Below, in pieces: positions 44,038-53,365 of a DNA stretch of 64,000 bases. This DNA comes from DATARH01 sp036268075. Its GTDB lineage: Bacteria > Pseudomonadota > Alphaproteobacteria > ATCC43930 > CGMCC-115725. Numbering within the stretch: position 1 is the stretch's first letter; each line of letters begins with the position of its first letter. The notes under the pieces were generated by a model that was not told where the DNA came from, ran no database searches, and saw only the letters and a list, made by a program, of their open reading frames with translations. Both the position numbers and the translations under genes were made by a program. Location: the NCBI GenBank assembly GCA_036268075.1, contig DATAUV010000144.1, positions 1 through 64,000 of the forward strand, in the 5' to 3' direction.

Positions 44038-46635
44038 ATGGCTGAAACCGGACCGGGCGAGATGATGGGGAATGCGGGCCCGGGGATGCTGTCCGGGCTG
44101 CGCGTCGTCGAGATCGCGGACGAGCGCGCCGAATATTGCGGCCTGCTTTTGGCCGGGCTCGGCGCCGAGGTCATCAAGATCGAGCCGCCGGAAGGCAACG
44201 CGACCCGCCGGATCGGCCCCTATCTCGACGACGAGCCGGGGTGCGAACGCTCGCTGTTTTTCTGGAACTACAACCGCAACAAAAAATCGGTCGTCCTCGA
44301 CCTGCAATCGCCGGCGGGCAAGGAGCACATGCTGGGCCTGCTCGGTGGCGCCGACATCCTGCTCGACGCGAGCTGCGGCGCGCTGAATGAGGTGCTGGGG
44401 CTCGACCACGCGGCGATCAACGCGCGTTTCCCCCAGCTCGTCACCGCGCGCATGACCCCGTTTGGCGATGACGGGCCGTGGAAGGATTTCAAGGGCTCGG
44501 ACCTCATTCATCTCGCGCTCGGCGGGCCGATGATGAATTGCGGCTACGACCCCGACCCCAACCTCGAATACGACACGCCGCCGATCGCGCCGCAGATCTG
44601 GCACGCCTATCACATCGCCGGCGAGCAGATGGCGACCGGCATCATCGCCGCGCTGATCCACCGGCACCGCTCGGGCGAAGGCCAGGATTTGTCGGTGGCG
44701 ATCCACGAGGCGGTGTCGAAAAACCCCGAGCAGGATCTGATGTACTGGGTCATGCGGCGGGTGCCGCTGTGGCGGCTGACCTGCCGACATGCGTCCGAGG
44801 GGCCGAACCACTCGCCGAGCATCTGCCACACCAAGGACGGGCGCTGGTTCATCACCCACGGCATGGGCGCCCGCGACCTCAACAACCTCGTGCCGCTGCT
44901 GGGCAAGTACAACGCGGCGGCCGACCTCCAGCCGCCGCCGCCGGAGACCGACCTCAAGGCGCGGCAGGTGCCGGGCACGGCCGGCAGCGACGAGGCGCGC
45001 TCGCACATGCTCGATGTCGTCCAGCGCTTTGTCCGCGCCTGGGCCTACAAGGACATGCCGTGGCGCGAGGCGCAGGATGCCGGGCTCCTCTGGGCGCCGC
45101 TCAGGAAGCCGCACGAGAACGCGCTCGACGAGCACTGGCTGACGCGCAAGACCTTTGCCGAGATCGAGCACCCCGAGCTCGGCCGCTCGTTCCGCTATCC
45201 GACCAGCAAATGGCTCAGCACCACGACGAGCTGGCAGGTCGGCCGCCGCGCGCCATTGCTCGGCGAGGACACCGACGCTGTTCTCCGGGAAGCCGCGCGT
45301 CGCCCGAGCGTCCCGGCGGAGCCGCGCAAGGTTGAGAACCCGCGCCTCTCGGCGATGCACAACAAGCCGTTCCCGCTCCAGGGCATCAAAATCTTCGATT
45401 TCGCCTGGTTTCTCGCCTCGGCCGGCGGGACGCGGTTTCTCGCGGCGCTGGGGGCGGAAAGCTACAAGGTCGAGTGGAAGGACAACCCCGACACGCGGCT
45501 GGCCGGGATGGCGCCGGTCGGCGGCCGCGCCGCGCGCGAGGCGGCGACCGGGCCGTTGCCGGGCGTCAAGGATCCCGACATGGGCGGCAATTTCCTCAAC
45601 AAGAATTCCGGCAAGCGCGGCATCTCGCTCAACATCCGCCACCCGAAGGGTCTCGCGATCGCCAAGGACATGATCCGCATCTGCGATGTCGTGGCCGAGG
45701 GGTTCTCGCCCGGCGTGTTGCAGCGCCTGGGGCTCGGCTATGACGTGATGAAGTCGATCCGGCCCGACATCATCTACATCCAGCAATCCGGCATGGGCGC
45801 GCACGGCACCTATGGCCGGATGCGCACGGTAGGCCCCGTCGCCGCGGCGTTTGGCGGGCAGGCCGAGATGTCGGGCCTGCCCGAGCCGGCGATGCCGGTG
45901 AGCTGGGGCTATTCCTATCTGGACTGGATGGGCGCCTACGGCTACGCGCTGGCCTTGCTCGGCGCGATCTACCACCGCGAGCGCACCGGCGAGGGCCAGT
46001 GGATCGACGCCTCACAATGCGAGAGCGGCATCTTCCTCACCGGCACGACGATCCTCGACTGGGCGGCCAACGACCGCGTGTTCCGCCGCTTCGGCAACCG
46101 CTCGCCCTACAAGCCCGCCGCGCCGCACGGCGCCTATCGCTGCGCCGGCAAGGACCGCTGGATCGCGATCGCCTGCTTTACCGACGCCGAATGGCAGGCG
46201 CTGGCCCGCGTCGCCGAGCGCGGCGACTGGCTCGACGACCGCCGCTTCGCGACGCTCGAAACCCGGCTGCACCATCAGGACGCGCTCGACGCGGCCGTCG
46301 AAAGCTGGACCCGCACCCAGGACCGCTTCGACTGCATGATGAAACTGCAAAAGGCCGGCGTCGCGGCGGGGGTGTGCCAGAATGCCGAGGACCGCGTCGA
46401 CACCGACCCGCAGCTCCGCCACCTCAAATGGCTGACCGAGGTCACCGGCACCAAGATCGGCACCTGGCCGGTCTATGAGCTGCCGATGAAGCTGTCGAAG
46501 ACCCCGGCCTATATCGGCGGCCCGATCAACCGCGGCGCGCCGTGCTATGGCGAGGACAACATGTACGTCTTGACCGAACTGCTCGGCCGCACCCCGAGCG
46601 AGGTCGAGCGGCTCGCGGAAGAAGGAGTGATCTGA
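44038..46635 (+). CDS. Tandem-domain CaiB/BaiF family CoA-transferase
   Basis: An 865-residue fusion of two family III CoA-transferase modules. Module 1 starts at residue 18: LSGLRVVEIADERAEYCGLL, GAEVIKIEPPEGNATRRIGP, KKSVVLDLQSPAGKEHML, then HRHRSGEGQDLSVAIHEAV. Module 2 starts near residue 448: GIKIFDFAWFLASAGGTRFL, GKRGISLNIRHPKGLAIAKD, SFSPGVLQRLGLGYDVMKS-like sequence and YHRERTGEGQWIDASQCESG. Single-module enzymes are about 400 residues, so this is the double-length form. GGGGAG precedes ATG 44038; ATG 44014 is possible. It would move CoA between acids; the stop overlaps the next gene (TGATG). Confidence 0.9.
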   Translation: MAETGPGEMMGNAGPGMLSGLRVVEIADERAEYCGLLLAGLGAEVIKIEPPEGNATRRIGPYLDDEPGCERSLFFWNYNRNKKSVVLDLQSPAGKEHMLGLLGGADILLDASCGALNEVLGLDHAAINARFPQLVTARMTPFGDDGPWKDFKGSDLIHLALGGPMMNCGYDPDPNLEYDTPPIAPQIWHAYHIAGEQMATGIIAALIHRHRSGEGQDLSVAIHEAVSKNPEQDLMYWVMRRVPLWRLTCRHASEGPNHSPSICHTKDGRWFITHGMGARDLNNLVPLLGKYNAAADLQPPPPETDLKARQVPGTAGSDEARSHMLDVVQRFVRAWAYKDMPWREAQDAGLLWAPLRKPHENALDEHWLTRKTFAEIEHPELGRSFRYPTSKWLSTTTSWQVGRRAPLLGEDTDAVLREAARRPSVPAEPRKVENPRLSAMHNKPFPLQGIKIFDFAWFLASAGGTRFLAALGAESYKVEWKDNPDTRLAGMAPVGGRAAREAATGPLPGVKDPDMGGNFLNKNSGKRGISLNIRHPKGLAIAKDMIRICDVVAEGFSPGVLQRLGLGYDVMKSIRPDIIYIQQSGMGAHGTYGRMRTVGPVAAAFGGQAEMSGLPEPAMPVSWGYSYLDWMGAYGYALALLGAIYHRERTGEGQWIDASQCESGIFLTGTTILDWAANDRVFRRFGNRSPYKPAAPHGAYRCAGKDRWIAIACFTDAEWQALARVAERGDWLDDRRFATLETRLHHQDALDAAVESWTRTQDRFDCMMKLQKAGVAAGVCQNAEDRVDTDPQLRHLKWLTEVTGTKIGTWPVYELPMKLSKTPAYIGGPINRGAPCYGEDNMYVLTELLGRTPSEVERLAEEGVI

Positions 46636-47891
46636 TGACGAAGCCAGAAACCGTCGGCCTTTCGTCGGCGCGACTGAAGCGGCTCGACGAGGTGATGACG
46701 CGCCGTTATGTCGATGGCGGCTACCTCCCCGGCCTGCTCGCTTATGTCTACCGCAAGGGCGAGCTCGTCCACACGACCCTCAGCGGCCGCATGGACATCG
46801 AGCGTGGTGCGAAGATGCGCGAGGACGCGATCTTTCGCATCTACTCGATGTCGAAGCCGATCACCGCGGTCGCGCTGATGATGCTGGTCGAGGAAGGCGC
46901 GATCGGGCTCGACGACGCGGTCGCCGCCCACATCCCGGCGTGGAAGGACCTCGCGGTCTATGCCAGCGGCACCCCGTCGCTGCTGCCGACCGGGGCGCCG
47001 AGCTACATGACGACCCCGGCGCAGCGGCCGATGAAGGTGGTCGACCTCGCCACCCACACTTCCGGCCTCACCTACGGCTTTATGATGCGCACGGGCGTCG
47101 ACGCCGCCTATCGCCGGGCCAAGATCGTCGACCGCCAGACCGAGGGCGGGCTTGGCGGCATGATCGACCAGCTCGCGCACATCCCGCTCGATTTCTCGCC
47201 GGGCACGGCGTGGAATTATTCGGTCGCGATCGACGTGCTCGGCTACCTGGTCGAGAAGCTGTCGGGGATGAGCTTCGGCGAGTTTCTGCGGACACGGCTG
47301 TTCGAGCCGCTGGGGATGCACGACACGGCGTTTCAGGTCACGGCCGATCAGACCGAACGGTTTTCCTCCTGCTATCAGCCGGACGGCGCGGGGGCGGGGC
47401 TGAAGATTCAGGACGATGCGCGCCGGAGCACCTACGCCGAGCCGCCCCTACTTGAGTCAGGCGGCGGCGGGCTCGTGTCGACCGCGCATGATTACCTGCG
47501 CTTTTGCCGGATGATGCTGAACGGCGGCACGCTCGACGGCGTGCGCGTCCTCAGCCCCAAGACGGTCGCGCTGTTCAGCCTCAATTTCCTGCCGGACGGC
47601 CGCGAGGTCGCCGACATGGCGTTCCCCGGCATGTTCAGCGAGTCGGGCTATGCCGGTGTCGGGTTCTCGCTCGGCTGCGGGGTCAATGTCGATGTCGCGA
47701 AGACGCGGCTGCCCGGCACGCTCGGCGAATATTTCTGGGGCGGGGCGGCGGCGACCGCGTTCTGGATCGACCCCAAGGAAGAGCTGACGGTCGTGTTCAT
47801 GACCCAGGTGATCGGCAGCCCCGCGCGCCTCACGCTGCGGCGCGACCTGCGCACGCTGGTCTATGCGGCGATGACCGAGTCGTTTGCGTAG
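46635..47891 (+). CDS. Serine hydrolase, class C beta-lactamase/esterase EstB type
   Basis: A 418-residue penicillin-binding-fold hydrolase. SxxK motif in FRIYSMSKPITAVALMM (Ser about residue 76), Tyr motif in GTAWNYSVAIDVLGYLVEKL, and a late VFMTQV strand rather than KTG. No signal peptide, so cytoplasmic; this matches esterases and transesterases more than antibiotic-degrading enzymes. ATG 46635 overlaps the CoA-transferase stop by one base (TGATG) and has GGAGTG upstream, so it is co-translated; it probably hydrolyses an ester intermediate of the same pathway. Confidence 0.9.
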   Translation: MTKPETVGLSSARLKRLDEVMTRRYVDGGYLPGLLAYVYRKGELVHTTLSGRMDIERGAKMREDAIFRIYSMSKPITAVALMMLVEEGAIGLDDAVAAHIPAWKDLAVYASGTPSLLPTGAPSYMTTPAQRPMKVVDLATHTSGLTYGFMMRTGVDAAYRRAKIVDRQTEGGLGGMIDQLAHIPLDFSPGTAWNYSVAIDVLGYLVEKLSGMSFGEFLRTRLFEPLGMHDTAFQVTADQTERFSSCYQPDGAGAGLKIQDDARRSTYAEPPLLESGGGGLVSTAHDYLRFCRMMLNGGTLDGVRVLSPKTVALFSLNFLPDGREVADMAFPGMFSESGYAGVGFSLGCGVNVDVAKTRLPGTLGEYFWGGAAATAFWIDPKEELTVVFMTQVIGSPARLTLRRDLRTLVYAAMTESFA

Positions 47892-47910
47892 AGATGCCCG
47901 GCGCCTAGAG

Positions 47911-48366
47911 ATGCCCGACCACGAGAGCCCGTTGCGCGCCGGCGAGGTCGCGGTCGAGCTGCCGCCCCAAACCGACGCCGAGCTCTATTTCATCGGCACG
48001 ATCCGCACCCCGTGGAAGACGCGGCAGGAATGCCCGAAGCGCGGCGCCGTCGACGGCCCGATCTGCACGATCGTCTTCGACGAGCGCTGGCGCGAGGGGC
48101 TGACCGGTCTCGCGAGGCACAAGCGCGTGCAGGTGCTCTACTGGATGCATGAGGCGCGCCGCGACCTCGTCTTGCAGACCCCGTTCCAGCGGCCGACCAG
48201 CGGCACCTTCGCGCTGCGCTCGCCGGTGCGCCCGAACCCGGTCGCCTCGTCGATGGTCGAGCTGGTCGCGGTCGACGGGCTAAGCGTGCAAGTCCGCGGG
48301 CTCGACTGCCTCGACGGCACCCCGCTGATCGACCTCAAGCCGGAGCATGGAGCGCATCAAACATAG
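47911..48366 (+). CDS. trmO: tRNA (N6-threonylcarbamoyladenosine37-N6)-methyltransferase-like protein (TrmO/TsaA/YaeB)
   Basis: A 151-residue TrmO/TsaA-domain protein: LYFIGTIRTPWKTRQECPKR, GPICTIVFDERWREGLTGL, VQVLYWMHEARRDLVLQTPF, GTFALRSPVRPNPVASSMVE and GLDCLDGTPLIDLKP match the SAM-binding beta-barrel core. TrmO methylates t6A37 in tRNA; the short alphaproteobacterial version lacks the C-terminal extension of E. coli TrmO. ATG 47911 chosen, 20 bp after the serine hydrolase. It matches the Sua5 gene at 16.4 kb functionally. Confidence 0.85.
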   Translation: MPDHESPLRAGEVAVELPPQTDAELYFIGTIRTPWKTRQECPKRGAVDGPICTIVFDERWREGLTGLARHKRVQVLYWMHEARRDLVLQTPFQRPTSGTFALRSPVRPNPVASSMVELVAVDGLSVQVRGLDCLDGTPLIDLKPEHGAHQT

Positions 48367-48367
48367 C

Positions 48368-48462
48368 CGTCATTGCGAGGAGCGCAGCGACGCGGCAATC
48401 TCGATCGGAAGGAGTCTCGGACCGTCGAGATTGCCGCGTCGCCTTCGGCTCCTCGCAATGAC
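48368..48462. repeat. Intergenic palindrome, GTCATTGCGAG family, copy 2
   Basis: Same arms as copy 1: CGTCATTGCGAGGAGCGCAG and CGGCTCCTCGCAATGACA, with an inner GTCTCGG/CCGTCGAGAT centre. It lies directly after the TrmO stop codon. Confidence 0.82.
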
Positions 48463-48473
48463 AGTGGAGACTG

Positions 48474-48656
48474 TCAACTCACCCGCGGCTTCACCTCGGC
48501 CATGAACCGCTCCATCGAGTCGAGGAGCTGGGGGAGGTCGCGGTTGCCGTGGAAATTGACCTGAAACGCCTCCAGCCCGGCGGTCTCGCGATAGCGCGAC
48601 AGTTCGGCGACCACGTCGGCCGAACTCGACTTGCCGAAATCGACGCGGAAGCTCAT
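48474..48656 (-). pseudogene. LLM-class oxidoreductase, C-terminal fragment
   Basis: Sixty codons matching only the C-terminus of LLM flavin oxidoreductases: MSFRVDFGKSSSADVVAELS, RYRETAGLEAFQVNFHGNRD, LPQLLDSMERFMAEVKPRV. The similarity continues a few codons upstream (AGASAETR) to a stop, showing that the Met is internal and the front of the gene is lost. It lies between a palindrome and the molybdopterin oxidoreductase gene on the opposite strand. Confidence 0.72.
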
Positions 48657-48785
48657 GCGGGTTTCCGCACTGGCGCCGGCTTAGCCTCTTTCAGCAAAGG
48701 CGTCCACCGAGGCGTCGGCGCATTTCACCTGAAAGCGGCTGGGCGGCGGCGCTATACTGCGTTCGCCCCGCGAAGCGAGAGAAAC

Positions 48786-51077
48786 ATGGACCGCACGCTC
48801 GTCTCCCATCATTCGCATTTCGGCGCCTTTACCGCGATCGTCGAGAACGGGCGGGTCGTCGGGGCCGAGCCGTTCGCGCTCGATCCGGACCCGTCGCCGC
48901 TGATCGACGCCATCCCCGAGGCGGTCCATTCGCCGACCCGCATCGCGACGCCGATGGTGCGCGAGGGCTGGCTCACCGGCGGCAGCGGGAACGGCGCCGG
49001 GCGCGGGCGCGAGCCCTTCGTGCCGGTGAGCTGGGACAAGGCGCTCGATCTCGTCGCGGCGGAGCTCGCGCGGGTGCGGCGCGAGCATGGGCCGGGGGCG
49101 ATCATGGGCGGGTCGCAGGGCTGGTCGTCGGCCGGGCATTTCCACGAGGCGCGCGCCCAGCTTCGCCGTTTTCTCGGCGCGAGCGGCGGGTTTGTCGACC
49201 AGGTCAGCAATTACAGCTTTGGCACCGCGCTGACCTTTCTGCCGCACATCCTCGGCTCGGCCCAGGCGGTGTCGGGACCGCTGACGTCGTGGAATTCGAT
49301 CGCGCGGCATTCGCGGCTGTTCGTCATGTTCGGCGGGGCGAACCCGAAGAACACGCAGGTGGCCAAAGGCGGCTGCGCCTGGCACGGCACCACCGGCTCG
49401 TTCGCGGCGATCGCCAAGGCCGGGGTGCGCGTCGTCAACATCAGCCCGATCCGCGAGGACGGACCGGACAGCGTCGCGCCGGAATGGATCGCGATCCGGC
49501 CCAACACCGACGCGGCGATGATGCTGGCGCTGGCGCACACGCTGGTCAGCGAGCGGCGCCACGACGAGGCGTTTCTCGCCCGCCATTGCACCGGCTTTAC
49601 CCGCGTTCTGCCCTATCTGACCGGCGAGGCCGACGGGCAGGCGAAGGACGCCGCCTGGGCCGAGCACATCACCGGCGTCCCGGCCGAGACGATCCGCGGG
49701 CTGGCGCGGGCGATGGCGGCGCAGCGGACGATGCTGACCGCGTCGTGGTCGCTGCAACGCGCCGATCACGGCGAGCAGGCATATTGGGCACTGGTGCTGC
49801 TCGCCTGCTGTCTCGGCCAGATCGGATTGCCCGGCGGCGGGTTCGGGTTTGGCTACGGCTCGTCGGCGGCGATCGCCGAGCCGCCGAACGCCTTTCCCGG
49901 CCCGGCCCGGCCCACGATCCCCAACCCGGCGCGGATGGCGATCCCGGCGGCGCGCATCGCCGACTGCCTGCTCAACCCCGGCCAACCCTACGAGTACGAC
50001 GGCAAACACGCGGTCTACCCCGACATCCGCCTCGTCTACTGGGCCGGCGGCAACCCGTTCCACCATCACCAGGACCTCAACAGGCTGCGCCGCGCTTGGC
50101 AGAAACCCGAGACCGTCATCGTGCATGAGCCGTGGTGGACCGCAACGGCGCGCCACGCCGACATCGTGCTGCCGGCGACCACGTCGCTGGAGCGCAACGA
50201 CCTCGGCGGCTCGCCGCGCGACCGCTTTGTGATCGCGATGCAGAAGGCGATCGACCCGGTCGGCGAGGCGCGGCACGATTTCGACATCCTGCGCGGGATC
50301 GCGAGCCGGCTCGGCTGCGAAGCCGAATACACCGAAGGGCGCGACGAGGCCGGCTGGGTGCGCCACCTCTACGCCATTTTCCGTGAGCGCGCGCAAAGCA
50401 ATGCAGTGCCGGATTTCGACACGTTCTGGGACAAGGGCTGGGTGGAGATCCCGCCCAAGACCGACGAATACGTGATGCTGGGCGAATTCCGCGCCGACCC
50501 GGATAAGCAGAAGCTGCCGACCCCATCGGGACTGATCGAGCTCTACTCCGACAGGATCGCCGGGTTCGGCTACGACGACTGCCCGCCCTACCCGGCCTGG
50601 ATCGAGCCGTCGGAGTGGCTCGGCGGCGAGCAGGCGGCGCGGTTCCCGCTGCATCTCGTATCGAGCCAGCCGCGCCACAAACTGCACAGCCAGATGGATG
50701 CGGGATCGGTTGCCGCGCTCGGCAAGATCGGCGGGCGCGAGGCGCTGGCGATCAACCCCAGCGACGCCGCCGCGCGCGGCATCGCCGAGGGCGAGATCGT
50801 GCGCGTCTATAACGGGCGCGGCGCGTGCTTTGCCGGCGCGGTCGTGACCGACGCGGTGCGGCCAGGGGTGGTGCGCCTCTCCTGCGGGGCCTGGTATGAC
50901 CCGGCCGACGACGAAAGCTGCGCGCACGGCAACGCCAACGTCCTGACCCAGGACCACGGCACCTCCCGGCTCGGCCAGGGCCCAAGCTCGGCGACCGCGC
51001 TGGTCGAGGTCGAGCGCTGCACCGCGCCGCCGCCGGTCAAGGCCTTTGCGCCACCGGCGCTCGCGGGGGCAGCCTGA
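48786..51077 (+). CDS. Molybdopterin-dependent oxidoreductase, BisC/TorA/DMSO reductase type
   Basis: A 763-residue catalytic subunit of the DMSO reductase family without the N-terminal 4Fe-4S cysteines, like biotin-sulfoxide or TMAO reductase. It has PVREGWL-type start (TPMVREGWLTGG), FVPVSWDKALDLVAAELARV, GGSQGWSSAGHFHEARAQL, VSNYSFGTALTFLPHILGS with the likely Ser ligand to Mo, GGANPKNTQVAKGGCAWHG, RQTMLTASWSLQRADHGEQA-like sequence and the C-terminal cap NVLTQDHGTSRLGQGPSS. No Tat signal, so probably cytoplasmic (BisC-like). Repair of oxidised sulfoxides is plausible, and a periplasmic MsrA is encoded 2 kb on. Confidence 0.92.
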   Translation: MDRTLVSHHSHFGAFTAIVENGRVVGAEPFALDPDPSPLIDAIPEAVHSPTRIATPMVREGWLTGGSGNGAGRGREPFVPVSWDKALDLVAAELARVRREHGPGAIMGGSQGWSSAGHFHEARAQLRRFLGASGGFVDQVSNYSFGTALTFLPHILGSAQAVSGPLTSWNSIARHSRLFVMFGGANPKNTQVAKGGCAWHGTTGSFAAIAKAGVRVVNISPIREDGPDSVAPEWIAIRPNTDAAMMLALAHTLVSERRHDEAFLARHCTGFTRVLPYLTGEADGQAKDAAWAEHITGVPAETIRGLARAMAAQRTMLTASWSLQRADHGEQAYWALVLLACCLGQIGLPGGGFGFGYGSSAAIAEPPNAFPGPARPTIPNPARMAIPAARIADCLLNPGQPYEYDGKHAVYPDIRLVYWAGGNPFHHHQDLNRLRRAWQKPETVIVHEPWWTATARHADIVLPATTSLERNDLGGSPRDRFVIAMQKAIDPVGEARHDFDILRGIASRLGCEAEYTEGRDEAGWVRHLYAIFRERAQSNAVPDFDTFWDKGWVEIPPKTDEYVMLGEFRADPDKQKLPTPSGLIELYSDRIAGFGYDDCPPYPAWIEPSEWLGGEQAARFPLHLVSSQPRHKLHSQMDAGSVAALGKIGGREALAINPSDAAARGIAEGEIVRVYNGRGACFAGAVVTDAVRPGVVRLSCGAWYDPADDESCAHGNANVLTQDHGTSRLGQGPSSATALVEVERCTAPPPVKAFAPPALAGAA

Positions 51078-51160
51078 CGAGTCAGCACGTTATATCTGTC
51101 TGTATATTGCGTGCGCCGGGTCCCGCGTGATAGAGCACATTTCAGTTGCCTCACCGCGGC

Positions 51161-51248
51161 TGTCATTGCGAGCGCAGCGAAGCAATCTCGTGCAGTAGGA
51201 GCCTCCTCCGATCGGGATTGCCGCGTCGCTCCGCTCCTCGCAATGACA
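51161..51248. repeat. Intergenic palindrome, GTCATTGCGAG family, copy 3
   Basis: TGTCATTGCGAGCGCAGCGA on the left and CGCTCCTCGCAATGACAG on the right, with GCAATCTCGTGCAG/ATCGGGATTGCCGC between. Third copy of the family, in the gap before the aldehyde dehydrogenase gene. Confidence 0.82.
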
Positions 51249-51270
51249 GCGCACAATTCGGGAGATTGAT

Positions 51271-52704
51271 ATGTATCCAGATGTGCTGCTGTTCATCGAC
51301 GGGCAATGGACCAAAGGCGCGGGCGGCCGCTCGATCCCGGTCGTCAATCCCGCCACCGGCGAGCCGATCGGCACCGTCGCGCACGCCGACACGAGCGATC
51401 TCGACCGCGCCCTCGAAGCCGCCGCCAAGGGATTCCGTGCCTGGCGCAAGGTGTCGGCCTTCGACCGCTCGAAGGTCATGCGAAAGGCCGCCAACCTGCT
51501 GCGCGAGCGGGCCGACTCGATCGCGCCGCTGATGACGCAGGAGCAGGGGAAGCCGCTGCCCGAGGCGAAGGGTGAGACGCTCGCCGGCGCCGACGTGATC
51601 GACTGGTTCGCCGAGGAGGCGCGCCGCACCTATGGCCGGGTGATCCCGGCACGGGCCGAGGGCGTCTATCAGCTCGTCGTCAAGGAGCCGGTCGGCCCCG
51701 TCGCCGCGTTCACGCCGTGGAACTTTCCGATCAATCAGGTCGTGCGCAAGCTTTCCTGCGCGCTCGCCGCAGGCTGCTCGATCATCGTCAAGGCGCCCGA
51801 GGAGACCCCGGCGGCGCCGGCGGAGCTGATCCGCGCCTTTGCCGATGCCGGCGTGCCGGCGGGCGTGATCAACCTCGTCTACGGCGTCCCGTCCGAGATT
51901 TCCGAGTACCTGATCCCGCACCCGGTGATCCGCAAGATGTCGTTCACCGGCTCGACCGCCGTCGGCAAGCAGCTCGCCGCGATCGCCGGCGCGCATATGA
52001 AGCGGGTGACGATGGAGCTGGGCGGGCACGCGCCGTCGATCGTCTTTGACGACGCCGATATCGACCTCGCCGCAAAGCTGCTGTCGGTCAACAAATTGCG
52101 CAACGCCGGCCAGGTCTGCGTGTCGCCGACCCGCCTTCTGGTGCAGGAGAGCGTCTACGACGAGTTCGTCGGCAAGTTCACCGTTGGGGTCAAGGCCGCC
52201 CGGATCGGCGACGGGATGGAGCGCGGCACCCAGATGGGCCCGATGGCAAACCCGCGCCGCATCGCCGCGATGGAGGCCTTTATCGGCGACGCGGTGCAAA
52301 AGGGCGCGAGCCTCAAGACCGGCGGCAACCGGATCGGCAACAAGGGCAATTTCTTCGAGCCGACGGTCCTCACCGACGTGCCGATGGACTCGCGGATCAT
52401 GAACGAGGAGCCGTTCGGCCCGGTCGCGGTGATCTCGCCGTTCAAGAATTTCGACGATGTCGTCGAGGAGGCGAACCGGCTGCCCTACGGCCTCGCCGCC
52501 TATGCCTACACCCGCTCGGCCAAGACCGCGCAGGCGGTCGCGGCGGCGGTCGAGACCGGGATGATCTCGATCAACCACCACGGCCTCGCGCTCCCCGAGG
52601 TGCCGTTCGGCGGCGTCAAGGACAGCGGCTACGGCTCCGAAGGCGGGTCCGAGGCGATCGAGTCGTACCTCGTTACCAAGTTCGTGACCCAGGCCGGGCT
52701 GTAA
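51271..52704 (+). CDS. NAD(P)-dependent aldehyde dehydrogenase, succinate-semialdehyde dehydrogenase-like
   Basis: A 477-residue ALDH. Signs: LFIDGQWTKGAGGRSIPVVN, FTPWNFPINQVVRKLSCALA, FTGSTAVGKQLAAIAGAHMK, general-base Glu in MELGGHAPSIVFDDADID (Glu about 249) and nucleophile Cys in RNAGQVCVSPTRLLVQ (Cys about 283), MNEEPFGPVAVISPF, and a C-terminal GVKDSGYGSEGGSEAIESYL. It is nearest the SSADH/GabD group by wording, though the aldehyde is not proven. AGGGAGATTGAT-like upstream sequence supports ATG 51271. Confidence 0.93.
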   Translation: MYPDVLLFIDGQWTKGAGGRSIPVVNPATGEPIGTVAHADTSDLDRALEAAAKGFRAWRKVSAFDRSKVMRKAANLLRERADSIAPLMTQEQGKPLPEAKGETLAGADVIDWFAEEARRTYGRVIPARAEGVYQLVVKEPVGPVAAFTPWNFPINQVVRKLSCALAAGCSIIVKAPEETPAAPAELIRAFADAGVPAGVINLVYGVPSEISEYLIPHPVIRKMSFTGSTAVGKQLAAIAGAHMKRVTMELGGHAPSIVFDDADIDLAAKLLSVNKLRNAGQVCVSPTRLLVQESVYDEFVGKFTVGVKAARIGDGMERGTQMGPMANPRRIAAMEAFIGDAVQKGASLKTGGNRIGNKGNFFEPTVLTDVPMDSRIMNEEPFGPVAVISPFKNFDDVVEEANRLPYGLAAYAYTRSAKTAQAVAAAVETGMISINHHGLALPEVPFGGVKDSGYGSEGGSEAIESYLVTKFVTQAGL

Positions 52705-52752
52705 GCCGCGCTGTCTCGTCCTCGCCACCCCGGCGAGGCACTTTCCTTTCCT

Positions 52753-52831
52753 CGTCACCCCCGCGAAAGCGGGGGTCCAGGGGCAAATGCTCCGTCACTT
52801 GACCTGGATTCCCGCCTTCGCGGGAATGACG
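52753..52831. repeat. Intergenic palindromic repeat, CGTCA-CCGG family, copy 5
   Basis: Left arm CGTCACCCCCGCGAAAGCGG, right arm CCCGCCTTCGCGGGAATGAC, between the aldehyde dehydrogenase and CMD-protein genes. Confidence 0.82.
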
Positions 52832-52880
52832 AGAGAGGAGTAGGCTGCGCGGCAAGTCTCCCTTCCGATAGGTGACCCTC

Positions 52881-53279
52881 ATGGCTAACGAAGACGAAGC
52901 CCTGTTCCAAAAAGGCATGCCGATCCGGCGCGAGGTGCTGGGGCCGGAATATGTCGACGCGTCGATGGCGCGGGCCGATGAGTTCATGATGTCGTTCCAG
53001 CGCGCGACGACGTCGTGGGCGTGGGGCTGGGCATGGGGCGAGGGCACGCTCGACCGCAAGACGCGCAGCCTGATGAATTTGGCGATGCTGACCGCGCTCA
53101 ACCGCGCGCCGGAGATCAAGCTCCACGTCAAGGGTGCGCTCAACAACGGCGTTACCGTCGACGAGATCAAGGCCGCGCTGTTGCACGCGACCGCCTATTG
53201 CGGCATCCCGGCCGGGCTCGACGCGTTTCGCGCCGCGCACGAGGTGCTGGTCGCCGAGGGCGTGCTGGGCAAGAAGTGA
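52881..53279 (+). CDS. Carboxymuconolactone decarboxylase (CMD) family protein
   Basis: A 132-residue all-helical protein: ALFQKGMPIRREVLGPEYVD, EFMMSFQRATTSWAWGWAWG, TLDRKTRSLMNLAMLTALNR, EIKLHVKGALNNGVTVDEIK, AALLHATAYCGIPAGLDAF. This is the gamma-carboxymuconolactone decarboxylase wording. The AhpD CxxC is absent, so a peroxidase role is unlikely; the single Cys in TAYCGIP and nearby His are family positions. Starts at ATG 52881 (or three codons earlier). Alone here, so the ring-cleavage pathway is not shown. Confidence 0.9.
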   Translation: MANEDEALFQKGMPIRREVLGPEYVDASMARADEFMMSFQRATTSWAWGWAWGEGTLDRKTRSLMNLAMLTALNRAPEIKLHVKGALNNGVTVDEIKAALLHATAYCGIPAGLDAFRAAHEVLVAEGVLGKK

Positions 53280-53365
53280 TTCCGCGCCGCTCGCGCATCC
53301 GTGACGTGACTCGGCCGGGGGTGACACCTACATCGTCGGTCGAACCTGTGCGCGTGGAGGAATCG

